Source: Helichrysum umbraculigerum (lineage: Eukaryota > Streptophyta > Magnoliopsida > Asterales > Asteraceae). From it: DNA of 64,000 nucleotides. How positions within the stretch are numbered: the stretch's first letter is position 1; the number at the start of each line of letters is the position of its first letter. The position numbers were made by a program, and so were the translations under genes. Below are positions 43,683-54,459 of this stretch, piece after piece. Below the pieces are notes generated by a model. It was not told the DNA's origin and ran no database searches. It saw only the letters and a list, made by a program, of their open reading frames with translations. The stretch spans positions 14,461,501-14,525,500 of the forward strand of contig CATIUR010000001.1 of the NCBI GenBank assembly GCA_949592205.1. Reading direction: 5' to 3'.

Positions 43683-44138
43683 ACCCCAAACCCTAAACGC
43701 TTTATAAAACTCTAAACCCTAAATCATATTAAACCCTAATAAACCCTAAACCATACTAAAACATAAAATCTAAACCCTAAACCATGAACCCTGCTAAATC
43801 CTAACCCTAAACTCTAACCCTAAACCCTAACCATAACCGTAAATAAAATGTACAATCAATCACTAATATAATACATGTGTTACTAATTTATAAAACCCAT
43901 CAAAAAATCGATTTTTTTTATCGAAAGTATGCTTTAAGGGACGGCAAATCGAAGAGGATAAAACGCTGAAAAATATGGTGCAAGTTTCATGATTTTTCGA
44001 TTTATCGTTTGTGAGATAATTGATGTGTGGGGTAAATGGGTTTTGTAGTATGGAACATTCTCTTTGTACATGTGACATGATATCATTGGTTCCCTTAGTC
44101 TCACTCAAAAATCATGAACTCATTTGAACCTTACTCAT

Positions 44139-44511
44139 AATTAAAAATCAAAACTTTTTTTTTTTACCTAAACCATGAACCCTGCTAAATCCTAACCCTA
44201 ACCATAACCGTAAATAAAATGTACAATCAATCACTAACACATGTGTTACTAATTTATAAAACCCACCAAAAAACCAATTTTTTTTATCGAAAGTATGCCT
44301 TGAGGGACGGCAAATCAAAGTGGATAAAACGCTGAAAAATATGGTGCAAGTTTCATGATTTTTCGATTTGTCGTTTGTGAGATAATTGATGTTTGGGGTA
44401 AATGGGTACTGTAGTATGGAACATTCTCTTTGTACATGTGGCATGATATCATTGGTTCCCTTAGTCTCACTCAACAATCATGGACTCATTTGAACTTACT
44501 CATAATTAAAA
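44139..44511. repeat. Second copy of the right arm, tandem duplication
   Basis: 44168-44531 repeats 43776-44167: ACCATGAACCCTGCTAAATC, the arm body, the CTCATTTGAAC..TTACTC end and the trailing ATAATTAAAAATCAAAAC. The duplicated copy therefore includes both transposon end and target duplication. Confidence 0.85.
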
Positions 44512-44531
44512 ATCAAAACTTTTTTTTTTTT

Positions 44532-45077
44532 GATAAAGAATATTAATACTTCGTGGTATCCACATGAAGGGGATATATTCAATTGAAAAGGTTGTATCTT
44601 GACAATAATTTCATCATTAACATAAAAGGCTTACTACAATGCCATTGATAAAACAACCTAATTAATACAGTTTCGTAAAATCAACTATTAACGCTTTCTT
44701 CGAATCTGCAAAATTGGATATGCAATCAAATATATACACATATACATATATATAAATATGAGAACGTATCCTAACCTAAACCAGATTGGTCTCCGCTACC
44801 ATCGACATCGTTGCCATCACCATCGCTGCCGTCAACGTCACTGCGTTCCTCTTCTTCATCCGTGTTTTTTATTTTTTTTTGTGTTACGGCTTTGGAGTAG
44901 GCCGGGTTTTCAAAAGAGTATATTGGATTCTAATTATTTTTTATTTTTTATAGTTGGTTAAAAAGAATGGAAATTTTTATTAAGAAGTTTGGAAAAAATA
45001 ACGATGCGTAAAGAATCATTGGTTAACGAAATTTTTGGTTTTTGAATTTTCTCATATAATATTTTGTACAATATGTT
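44532..45077. other. Intergenic, nothing recognised
   Basis: AT-rich; a CATCG/CACCG stretch at 44790-44850 gives a spurious frame. Confidence 0.35.
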
Positions 45078-46094
45078 TTCTTTTATAGGGTGAGGTTCAA
45101 ATGAGACTACCATTTTAAGTGAGACTGTGGGAACCAATCAAAATGCACCATTTCATTTAGAGGTGGAAGGATATTTTCATCATTTGCAAATTACCCTGAT
45201 ACAATTAAAAAAGAAAAGAAAAGAATTACAAACAGAAAACACGCTAAAAACTTGCAGCACAGCGATTGAAGAAATTAGGGTTTTAATATTCAAAACCCCT
45301 GCAACTACAATGAAACAATCGTAATCGTTTAATATCTGCTACGAATTTCAAGTAATTGATGCTGCAAATTCATCTAATTGAAGATACGGTTCAGAATCAA
45401 TTCATCGTACGTGATTTTCCTCAATTTTTTCTTTGAATAACACGTGATGTTGCTGGTTGATATCGGCTATGAATTTCAAGTAATTTATGCTGTGAATTCC
45501 TCCAATTGAAGATGCGATTCATCGTATGTAAGTTTGTTTCTTTTTTTCTGAATGATATGTGATGTTAGTAATTGAAATCTGCTATGAGTTTCACGTAATA
45601 GATGTTGCGAATTCGTCTAATTGAAGATGTGATTACAGATTAATTCATCATTTGTCATTTTATGCTGATGTGCAACAGCAAATTTCAGTAAAAGCTACAA
45701 GCAATAATTTGGAAAAAAAATAGTTGTAACACATGTGTTAATCATTATCACATGTAATACTTTGACAATTTTATGCTTATAATCTATGATATTAGAAAAT
45801 AATCCAAGTAACTAAAACTAGTATCAAATGTAATATTGTGAATAGGATAAAAAATGTGGGTTGATTCTTGAAACTGATATGTTTTCATTATATGCGCATT
45901 CAAGGTGTTTGATGAAATGTCTCAATGAGTTATTTAGTAATTTTTTGCGGATCCATACAGTAAATACTACTGAATTATGTTTGGTCAAACTGCTTAAAGT
46001 ATAGAATTCAATCCATTGTCATCATATATAATATTGTTAGTCATTATGTGTGTCATGTGATATTGGCTAACTAACACATGTGATATTGGTTAAC

Positions 46095-46535
46095 ATATAG
46101 AAACCGAAGATGAGAAACCTATTCGATGAATGCTAACATACAGAAGGAAAGGGCGATGGAGATAAAATTGTATCTGAAAAATACTATGTATTTAATAAGG
46201 CAGGAGAGCCTAGAAAAATACATGTGTCACTTTATGCTAACACATGTGTTACTTTGTAAAAAAGTATTACCTTTTTAATGTATGCTATCACATGTGTTGT
46301 TGAATGTTACACATGTGTTGCTGCATGATAACACATGTGTTTCTTTAAAAAAAAATTTAAGTTTAATTTGTTTCTGAAGTATATGTTTTGAGGTGATACT
46401 AGTAACTAGTAGTATCACATGTGATGCTTAAAAATAATCCATAAAACATTTGTTGTGCAGAACACTAAAAATGGCAGTAATAGAAGAAATCAAGACAAAC
46501 AATGTGGAGCAAAAGGATCAACTAAATGCTGCAAG
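46095..46535 (+). pseudogene. FAR1-like DNA-binding-domain and N-terminal exon remnants
   Basis: About 46130-46200 reads GDGDKIVSEKYYVFNKAGEP, like the FAR1 DNA-binding domain (xKYVCNKEG). 46471-46535 reads MAVIEEIKTNNVEQKDQLNA before a donor-like GCAA/GTAATG. A second, more decayed relative of the first block lies at about 47780-47900 (KFGIRRYT ... EKHYAFNKA). Exons are embedded in palindrome-rich sequence and cannot be joined into one frame. Confidence 0.5.
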
Positions 46536-47059
46536 TAATGATTTCTTTAATCTTTGTTCCAAGTCATTGTAAAAAAATTATATAGTTATTACGAACACAT
46601 GTGATACTAATTGTTAACACACGTGATACTAGATACAAACACATGTGTTACTAGCTAATAGGTACATTTTATTGTATGATACTATCAAATGTCGTATTTG
46701 TTAATAACACATGTGTTACGGAATGTATTTGTCACAGGTGTTAGAATGTGTTTTGTTTCATAAACCATGTTTTACTATGTCATAACATGTGTTATGGTAT
46801 ACTAACACATGTGTTAATGCATTCTAACACATGTGTTACTAAATGTATTTGTCTCATGTGTTAGAATGTGTTTTGTTTCATAAACCATGTTTACTGTGTC
46901 ATAACACATGTGTTACTTCATGCTAACACATGTGTTACTGAATGTATTTGTCACATGTGTTAGAATGTATCTTGTGTCATAAACCATGTGTTACTCTGTC
47001 ATAACACATGTGTTATGTGTTACCGCATTCTGACACATGTGTTACTGAATGTATTTGTC

Positions 47060-47330
47060 ATCGCAGATTCTTCATGATGTACCTGATGATACTGAGTTCA
47101 AGAAAAAGTTCAACGGGATTATATGGAACATGTGATATTAACTACTACTTCACTTTGTTATATTTGAATCAAGGTGCTTTACACCATAAAGGATGACTCA
47201 GTGGAGTGTAACTGCAAGAAGTTTACTAGGCGTGGATTCTTATGTAGGCACATTTTTTGTGTGTTCAAAAACCGTAACATTGAGGAGATACCAAGCCAGT
47301 ATACGATATTAACACATGGCACATGTCAAC
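47060..47330 (+). pseudogene. FAR1/MULE transposase fragment with SWIM zinc finger
   Basis: After an acceptor-like TCATCGCAG (47068) the sequence reads ILHDVPDDTEFKKKFNGIIW, a C-terminal transposase segment. A second exon-like block after AATCAAG (47173) reads VLYTIKDDSVECNCKKFTRR and GFLCRHIFCVFKNRNIEEIP, the SWIM finger (C-x-C...C-x-H) that closes FAR1/FHY3 and MULE transposases. It runs out at SQYTILTH exactly where an ACACATG palindrome word starts. Confidence 0.7.
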
Positions 47331-48819
47331 TACTTGTTTGTAATGTTTTCTTTTTTACTTGTTTTGGAGCCACATGTCTTACTTGTTTAGTACCACATGT
47401 GTTGCTTATTTAGTACCACATGTGTTACTTAACTAGTACCACATGTGTTACTACTTAATATCACATGTGTTGGTATTACTAAATATCATGTGGTTGTGTA
47501 ACACAAACACGTGTGATTGTGAACGTATGAGAATACATGTGTTACTTATAATAATACGTGTTATATTACTCTCATGTGTAATACAAACAAATGTGATTGT
47601 AAATGATAACACACATGTTATTTAGTTCTATGCCTTTCCTTTTTAATATTATAATATTTTACCTACTTCTATAGGTTCTCAACCCCATTATGAATACTCC
47701 ACGCACATGATGCTATAAATTATTTGTGGGACAAGTACCTCTATCACTTGACAATATACAACTGTTTTGAAAGATATGGAGCTAATGATAAGTTTGGTAT
47801 AAGAAGATATACATAGACCGGAAGCGGCAATATAGATAAAACTGTGTAAGAAAAACACTACGCGTTTAATAAGGCGTGAAGTCTTATTTGAAAAAGGATG
47901 TTGGAACTATGGATCACATGTGTTAAGCTATTGTAACACGTGTGTTATGTCATTTTTGCACATTTGATTTCACCTATATATCATATATGTTTAAGTTAAG
48001 ATATCACATGTGTTATGTCACTGTAACACATGTGTTATGTTATTCAATGCTTCGTCAGCTACCAAAAATATCATGTCAAAAGCTTATAATTCTTATGTGA
48101 CTAGTAACACATGTGATACTGACTGGTAACACATGTGTTAGTGACTGGTAACATATGTGTTAGTGATTGGTAACAAATGTGTTAGTGACTGGAAATACAT
48201 GTGTTACTGCTTGGTAACACATGTGTTAGTGACCAGAAATACATGTCTTAATGACTGGCAACAAATGTCTTAATGACTGGTAACACATGTGTTAGTGGAT
48301 GGTAATTAATTGTTTTAATTGTTTGGAGCCATGTGTTTTACTTGTATAGTATTACTTGTGCTAGTTAACTATTACCACATGTGTTAATGAATGGTAATAG
48401 GTATACTAAAATGTACAACACACGTATATCTTTTTTCTTAAGTAATGTATATGTTACTATGATAATCACGGATACTCTACTTTTACACATGTGTTACTTG
48501 ACTGTTACCACATGTGTTACCTGTGTAAGTAACCATTTGAAAAAAAAAAAAGAACACAAATTAATCATTCAATAAAAACAAAACTAAACTACAAATAAAC
48601 AAAGAGGTAGTTAAAGCCATAACTTTCATACCACGGTTACATAATAATCCATTACAAAATATCCATCTACAAACTGTTAATAATCCATTCCATCAGATTA
48701 ACATTCAAAAAACAATACCAATGATTACGATATATCCATTACATTAGCATACAAAAAGAAACTGTAATAGCAATTACAGTTAATCACATCATCAAATCTT
48801 TACTCCGGAACAGCCTTGT

Positions 48820-49950
48820 TTTCTTCTGCATTTAAATTCTCGTGGGTAGCATCTCCACATGCCATAAATCAAACGTCCACGCATCAATAACCCCATCAAT
48901 TCTCCATATGTTTTCTTGGAAACAACTCAATCCTTTAGAAGTACAGATAAATGGTTGTTGATTCTTTAAGCTTGAAGCTGATAATTTGTATATGATTTCT
49001 AGCTTCATCACCCTGTTTAACATGAATAATTGTAAATAGTCATCGAACTTTAGTAAACACTCAATGGTATTGCAATTTAACAATAAGACTCATCATTGTT
49101 GTATTTAAAAACTACCTTACTCAGCAAATCCGCACTCAAACTTTGAAGAGGCTTCACTAGAGTACTGCTCCATATGCATCATTGCAAAAACATATAGTAA
49201 TGAAAGAATGTACAGCTGAAGCATGTGATACATATTGCTAACGCATGTGGTAATGAGACAAAATAGCAAAAGAAACAAATCAGTTAACAGAGTTGTAAAA
49301 TAAATCAGTTAAAGGTAAATGCAAATTAATAACACATGTGATACTATGAAGAATATACATCAGAATACTTAGCAAAGTGCAAATGTAAATAATAGTCTAG
49401 TAACACATGTGATATAGTACAATACCACACTTGACAATAACTCCTATCAATCCATGTGTTCAGCCAACTCTTCAGAATCTGTATTTTTGCAGTTCCTGAT
49501 CATAAAGTTTCATGCTAATCAATCGCTATGATGACAAAAGTTGATTCTATTTCATTGAGACATTTCATCGAGCACCTTATATGCAAGTTTACTTTAATTA
49601 TTACAAATGCACAAATATCACTTTGTTCACACATATATCATAATCATAAACATGATATTCATTCTCAATGCAACTATATACTGAATCACTACACTTGTAT
49701 CACCAGATATTAAATACAAACAAAAACACATATACACATATATCATCATGTAATACAAGATCAAAATCACTTAAAAATGCAATATGAACATATTTAACAG
49801 TAAAAACTAAACATAAACTTTGAAAATACTCACTGAATAGCACGGATCGATGAGGCCTAGTATCAATCGAATTTGATGATGTTATTCCCGCAGCAATCTC
49901 GTCACGAACGTCCATTTGTACGAATCAATTAACGTGATTGATGATTTTTA
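48820..49950 (-). pseudogene. Second gene-like unit in the MULE, unrecognised
   Basis: Minus strand. First exon 49915-49830 reads MDVRDEIAAGITSSNSIDTR and ends with a donor-like TTCAGTGAG. Further exon-like blocks: 49175-49118 (WSSTLVKPLQSLSADLLSK before GTAG) and, after TTAAACAG, 49015 down. The leader upstream of the ATG (50150-49920) is inside the right part of the transposon. Either a captured host gene or a second MULE gene; I do not recognise the protein. Confidence 0.35.
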
Positions 49951-50375
49951 ATCACTGTTCGAGATTTAGGGTTTTACAAGAACGAATTTCGGTGAAAACT
50001 AAACCGATAGAAAGATGAAGCAAACAGTGTAGATGAAGGAGATGATGATTTTAGCAAGAAACAACAACTATCTGATGATTAATCGAACGTATTTCGATTT
50101 CTAGGGCTTGGGAAGTTCAATCGCATTAGAGAGAAAGAGAGTGACTTTTAGAATCTGTATGTTTTTTTATGAAATAAAGTGAAAAAAATTTAATTAATTA
50201 ATTTGTGTATTTACCATAATACCCCTCCGCCCAAAATCTTATTTTTTCTATTTTTTTAATTAAAAAATGAGGTATTAATATAAGCCCTTGATCTGCTAGA
50301 TCCAATGGTCCACATTTGTTCCCCCATTCTCACAAGAAATGGATGGACTCATTTGAACTCTTCTCTTCTTTTATA

Positions 50376-51085
50376 TTTAACTAGCCCTTAAACCTGTGTG
50401 TACACACGGTATGTAAGATGAAAATATACACTAATACAAATTTAGGATTATATGTTATTATATTACAATATATATCACGATGAATTGTATTAACATGGGT
50501 ACGGAGTAATTTTTATTAACCAACTAATTATGAAAAAAAAACTGTTAGAATCTACTCCGTATAACTCATTCTCACTTCGTAATGATTTTCTAAAAGTAAA
50601 AAAAATTTCTCCATGTTTAATCCATTCGTTTGCATGAGGTTGTTTTTAATTAAAAAAATTATATTTTATTAATATTTGAATTTGGATTTGGATTTGGATT
50701 TGGGTTAGGATTAATATTAGGGTATAATTAATTATGTTGTCATCATGTCCCTAAATTTTAGTTAATTTTATGGAATTAGACAATTTGATTGGTCAATTAG
50801 AATTTTGATGACATCATTAGATGTTTCTTATATATAATTTATAAGATCGTTAACTTTTAAAAATTCAAATATGTTAATTAAAAGTCAAAACTTACTTCTA
50901 TATGTTCGTGCTAGATTTACCCCTCTGTTTAAATTCCTACCAATAGAGGAGATGTTCCATTTTTAGTAGTGATTAGATTAACATTCAAATTCATATTCTT
51001 TTCCGCATTAATTTGAATATTGTCCATCAAAGCTTAATTGACCCATTCAAAACTATTATTAAATAAGTGTATACGGAAAGATAAC
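50376..51085. other. Intergenic; upstream region of the following gene
   Basis: AT-rich spacer, with a short GGATTTGGATTTGG run at about 50683. No other element seen. Confidence 0.4.
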
Positions 51086-51087
51086 CC

Positions 51088-51096
51088 CTATATTTA
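51088..51096 (+). promoter_or_regulatory. Possible TATA box
   Basis: CTATATTTA about 65 bases before the start codon at 51157, followed by a pyrimidine-rich CATCTCCTCTC leader typical of plant transcription starts. Confidence 0.4.
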
Positions 51097-51156
51097 TCCA
51101 TTCATTCATGCATCTCCTCTCTTTATTCTTAAATTTTTTCTCACCTAAAAAAGACG

Positions 51157-51483
51157 ATGGACGAGTCCGGGAATAACCATTCAAAACCATCTAATTCTGA
51201 GCTTATGGCGAGTGCAAAGGTAATGTCAGATGCCGTGATGGGTAAGGAGACCGACAAGGGAAAGATAGCTGGTGCGGCGGCAGATATCCTTGATGCGGCG
51301 TCCGGTTATGGAATGGTAGATGAGAAAACAGGGGTGGGAAAGTATGTCGACCAAGCGGAGGACTATCTTCATAAGTATCAAATGACCCATTCCACCACTA
51401 ACAAAAACGAAGATTCTGGTAGCAAGGCCACCCAAACCACCACAATCACACAATCCGCTACTCTAAAAGCTGACGATGCATGA
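51157..51483 (+). CDS. NRP1: Nodulin-related protein 1-like, intact single exon
   Basis: 108 residues, starting MDESGNNHSKPSNSELMASA. The conserved order is KPSNSELMASAKV, then a Lys/Asp-rich spacer, KIAGAAADILDAASGYGMVD, then GVGKYVDQAEDYLHKYQ, and a Ser/Thr/Gln-rich tail. This matches plant nodulin-related proteins of the Arabidopsis NRP1 type, small hydrophilic proteins linked to heat and ABA responses. No signal peptide or membrane segment. Length, start and stop fit the family, and there is no sign of decay, so this is the best candidate for a working host gene here. The TGA lies at 51481-51483. Confidence 0.8.
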   Translation: MDESGNNHSKPSNSELMASAKVMSDAVMGKETDKGKIAGAAADILDAASGYGMVDEKTGVGKYVDQAEDYLHKYQMTHSTTNKNEDSGSKATQTTTITQSATLKADDA

Positions 51484-51489
51484 TGAATC

Positions 51490-52020
51490 ACCTCGATGTG
51501 GATACGAGGGTGTAATGAAAGTTTGACTTATGTGTTTTTTAAGAGTTAGAAGAAAAGATTTGGATGTATGTGATCCATTTTACTTTCTATTTCCAATATA
51601 TGAAAAAAGGATTATCGGGTGGTCCTAGTGGGTCCGTAAGTGATTCCACAACTGCCTTGCAAAAGAAATGAAAAAAGATTATAAAAGTATGCAATTATAT
51701 AATTTGTTTTGTTATTTCAAAATAAATATTGGTATAAAGAATGCAATTGAAAATAGTTGTGAGATGTGAATGCATATGCGTCTATGACTAAAGACTATAG
51801 AGATGTTTTTTTTAATGTCCAACAAATTAGTTGTGGTGTACGTCGTATACGTCAAAAAAGATATAGGTATCAATTAGGAATGGGAATGGTCCAACAAATT
51901 AGTTTTGACAAAGTTTTGAACCTACCCGAAAAACTATCCGAGAAAAATTTCAATAATTTTCCAAAAAAAAAAGAATTTCAATCAGAAAACTTGTTAATAT
52001 ATAAGATTAAGTCAAATTGC
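51490..52020. other. 3' UTR and spacer
   Basis: Downstream of the NRP1-like gene; the first 100-150 bases are the likely 3' UTR. The rest is AT-rich without a gene. Confidence 0.4.
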
Positions 52021-52024
52021 TAAA

Positions 52025-53045
52025 AAACGTAAGATGCAGTAACAAATATATATGATTCAATAACAAATATACTCGATGTAGTAAACATTTAATACCAATG
52101 TTTTTAAATTCAAGAATAAAATCGAGATTTACAAACACATAAAAATGGTAAAAAAAAAAAAAAAAAGATGTAGTAAAGTAGTATTAGTTGGCTTTTTATG
52201 ACAACACGTAAAATGTTAAAAAAGATAAGATGCGGTAACAATATACAAGATGCAGTAAAGTAGTATTAGTTGGTTTTTTTATGACAACACATAAAATGCT
52301 AAAAAAGATAAGATGTAGTAATAATATACAAGATGCAGTAAACAAGTACCAATAATTTTTTGATTTCAAAAATAAAATCAAGCTGTGAAAACACATAAAA
52401 AATGCTAAAAAACATAAGCTGCAGTAACAAATACAAGATGCAGTAAATAAATATATACTAATACAAATATATATATCATCTGAATTTACGATGCAGTAAC
52501 GTAAAATGCAGTAGAAAAATGCATGATGCAGTCAATTTTTTTTCAAATCTAGAAAGTAGATCTACTTTTTAGATCTAGATCTACGAAATACAGATCTAGA
52601 TCTATAAAGTGGAGATTGTAGTAACGATGATAAAGTAAGTGGTGGTGACGGCGGAGCGGCGTTGGAGCGGTGGTTAGGAAAGGCGGTGGTGCGGTGGAGT
52701 GGCGGGAGAAGATGGAGAAACGGTCATGGTTATCTACGTCTGGTGGGTGCTGGTTCACTAACGGTGGTGGTTCGCATCTCAAGTCTCCGACTACAAATTC
52801 GACTTCGTTTCTCCGCCTCTTTTTCCGATCACTACGCGATGGTGGTGATGGCAGCGTTGGTGGTGGTGGACGGAGGTGGTGGTGGATGAAGGTGGTGGTG
52901 GCGGAGTGACGTTGGTGGCGGTGAACAGTGACGGCGATGACGGTGGTGGTGGTGGTGGTGAAGAGATATAGAGAGATAAATTTAGAGATAATTGTTTGTG
53001 TTTTGTGTATATAGAGAAAGAAAAATAAGATGCAATTGACCTGCC
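52025..53045. repeat. AAGATGCAGTAA word array and GGTGG-rich block
   Basis: 52030-52540 carries about ten copies of (A)AGATGCAGTAA(C) variants, with a longer unit of about 110 bp (…AGTAGTATTAGTTGG..TTTTTATGACAACACA…) at 52180 and 52258. It is followed by a short block of AGATCTAGATCTA words and then a GGTGGTGG/CGGCGG-rich segment (52640-52960), whose long frames on both strands are composition artefacts. AGATGCAATTGACCTGCCCCA closes it at 53030. It looks like one non-coding mobile element, class not determined. Confidence 0.6.
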
Positions 53046-53049
53046 CCAT

Positions 53050-53560
53050 CTTTTACCCCTTTCAAAATATTTTTTTGAATTTCTTGTTTGTTAGGAGGGA
53101 ATTTGATTTCTTTTAACTTTCAAACAAATAACTTGTGTGTTAAAGTTGATGTTCTTATTTTCAAGATTAGTTACATACGTGTTAATTTTTGCTTTAGGTT
53201 GAGGTAATGAGGTGTTGACCTTTAGAACATTAACGTGTCAATCTTTAGGAGCATTTGTAATTTTCTTTATTAATTTTCATAATATCAATTAAGGAGGAGA
53301 TGAAGGGGAGTTTTTTCATTGTCGCAATTGATATTTTCACCCATCCAAAATGATAAATCTACTACAAATGTGCATTAACAGATTGTACAGTACAACTTGT
53401 TAATACATATTTGTGGTGGATTTATCAAATTGAGTGGTGGATTTATCACCACCCTTCATTAAATAGTTAAAATAAAATGATGTGTTAAGAACTCATCTAA
53501 TGATGTGTCAAAATTATAGAAGTTAAGGTTCTTCTTATATACTAAAGATAAAAATAAAGA
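53050..53560. other. Intergenic, nothing recognised
   Basis: AT-rich; no gene. Ends at a TA microsatellite. Confidence 0.4.
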
Positions 53561-53563
53561 TAA

Positions 53564-53565
<2 letters not shown>

Positions 53566-53620
<55 letters not shown>
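53566..53620. repeat. (TA)n microsatellite, left
   Basis: About 27 TA units, directly before the foldback element. Confidence 0.98.
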
Positions 53621-53623
<3 letters not shown>

Positions 53624-53627
53624 ATAG

Positions 53628-54291
53628 GGTTGGATTCTGGTGAGAACAAGGGGATTCCGTGAGAACGGTGAGAACACATCTTAGCCATCCATTTTTTGAT
53701 CAAAAAAACTGATTTTGGAGGTGGCAATTTTGTAAATACTTTGAAGTTTGATTTTGGAGGGTTCACATCACCTTTGCTCATGTGAAGTTTTTTTTTTTAG
53801 CTTCACATCATTTAGCTCATGTGAAGTTTTTTTTTTTAGCTTCACATCATTTTGCTCATGTGAAGTTTTTTATCATTTTGGTGAGGTTAAGTTTAATATT
53901 TTTTTTCTTAACATAAGGTTACGATGCTATGAATTTTTATTTTTATAGGTTCACATAGTTTTAATGAGATTAAGTAAATATTTTTTTGTTAACATTAGTT
54001 TTTGAAGAGATTAATGTTTATATATATCAATTCACTACTTCAAACATGTTGTTAGCAAAAATTAAATAAAACTTCACCATATTAAAACTATTGTGAAGCA
54101 AAAATAAAATAAACTTCACATGGCAATCCTTATGTGAACCCTCCAAAATTAAACTTCAAAGTGTTTACAAAAATGTCACCTCCAAAATCAGGTTTTTTGA
54201 TCAAAAAATGGATGCCTAAGATGTGTTCTCACCGGCTAAGATGTGTTCTCACCGTTCTCACGGAATCTCCTTGTTCTCACATGATCCCAAG
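53628..54291. mobile_element. Foldback element with about 130-bp inverted arms
   Basis: The left arm GGATTCTGGTGAGAACAAGG through GGTGAGAACACATC, then a GATCAAAAAA and GATTTTGGAGG block, is repeated inverted on the right (54115-54291), where ATGTGTTCTCACCG occurs twice. The centre (53766-53870) has a 45-bp tandem, CTCATGTGAAGTTTTTTTTT / AGCTTCACATCATTT, two and a half copies. It abuts the viral PBS on the right. I find no clean target duplication. Confidence 0.75.
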
Positions 54292-54308
54292 TCTCTGATA
54301 CCAAATGC

Positions 54309-54453
54309 GTACAGGACCATTAAAATATCAATATGGTACAGGACCATTAAAATATCAATATGGAAGTTGTTGAAATAATAAGAACATAAAAGATTATAAA
54401 ATGATACCTTTATTTAAGAACATAAAAGATTATAAAATGATACCTTTATTTAT
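54309..54453. repeat. Two tandem duplications in the viral intergenic region
   Basis: GTACAGGACCATTAAAATAT (27-bp period) occurs twice at 54309-54362. TAAGAACATAAAAGATTATA ... CTTTATT (37-bp period) occurs twice at about 54379-54453, duplicating an AATAAA signal. Confidence 0.85.
54409..54450 (-). terminator. Viral poly(A) signals AATAAA (two copies)
   Basis: Minus strand AATAAA at 54414-54409 and 54450-54445, within the 37-bp duplication and between the TATA box and the PBS, where caulimovirids place the pregenomic RNA 3' end. Confidence 0.55.
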
Positions 54454-54459
54454 AGAATC

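Larger units (their letters stand above)
40198..44138. mobile_element. Palindromic MULE-type element split by a LINE
   Basis: Left end GGGTGAGGTTCAAATGAG, right end the complement of GAGTAAGGTTCAAATGAG, with the duplication ATAATTAAAA (40188-40197 and 44139-44148). The arms (40198-40580 and 43683-44138) are inverted copies and meet in a TTTAGGG/CCCTAAA-rich hairpin. The LINE lies just right of that centre. Arm landmarks in order: GAACCAATGATATCATGCC, ATCAATTATCTCACAAACGA, CCGTCCCTCAAGGCATAC, AACACATGTGTTA. Confidence 0.9.
45715..48540. repeat. Dispersed array of the palindrome ACACATGTGT(TA)
   Basis: By eye about fifteen exact ACACATGTGTTA and several dozen one- or two-base variants (CCACATGTGTTAC, AACACATGTGATAC, AACATATGTGTTAG) at irregular 15-100 base spacing, in introns and between exon remnants. 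At 46690-47050 they form a higher-order tandem of about 120 bp, three copies (…GAATGTATTTGTCACATGTG…CATAAACCATGT…). Confidence 0.9.
45088..50365 (+). mobile_element. MULE, 5.3 kb, same family as the palindromic elements
   Basis: Left end GGGTGAGGTTCAAATGAG (45088), right end the complement of GAGAAGAGTTCAAATGAG (50365); arms of about 60 bp with GTGAGA and GGGAACCAA blocks in common. The target duplication is TTCTTTTATA (45078-45087 and 50366-50375). The interior has FAR1-type coding remnants on the plus strand, a dense palindrome array (45.7-48.5 kb), and a second gene-like unit on the minus strand toward the right end. Confidence 0.9.

Noticed and set aside
40225..44477. Three similar small frames (MCETKRTND..., MSETKGTND..., MLSETKGTND...) as a gene family
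   Set aside because: They are the arms of the palindromic MULE-type element read in one frame; similarity follows from the repeat and the frames are not under visible coding constraint.
45715..48540. Palindrome array as a CRISPR array
   Set aside because: Plant nuclear DNA, irregular spacing, very short variable units and transposon context.
52549..53049. Long minus-strand frame (166 codons) as a gene
   Set aside because: It spans low-complexity CCACC/GGTGG and AGATCT repeats and yields His/Pro/Thr runs; both strands are open because of composition.
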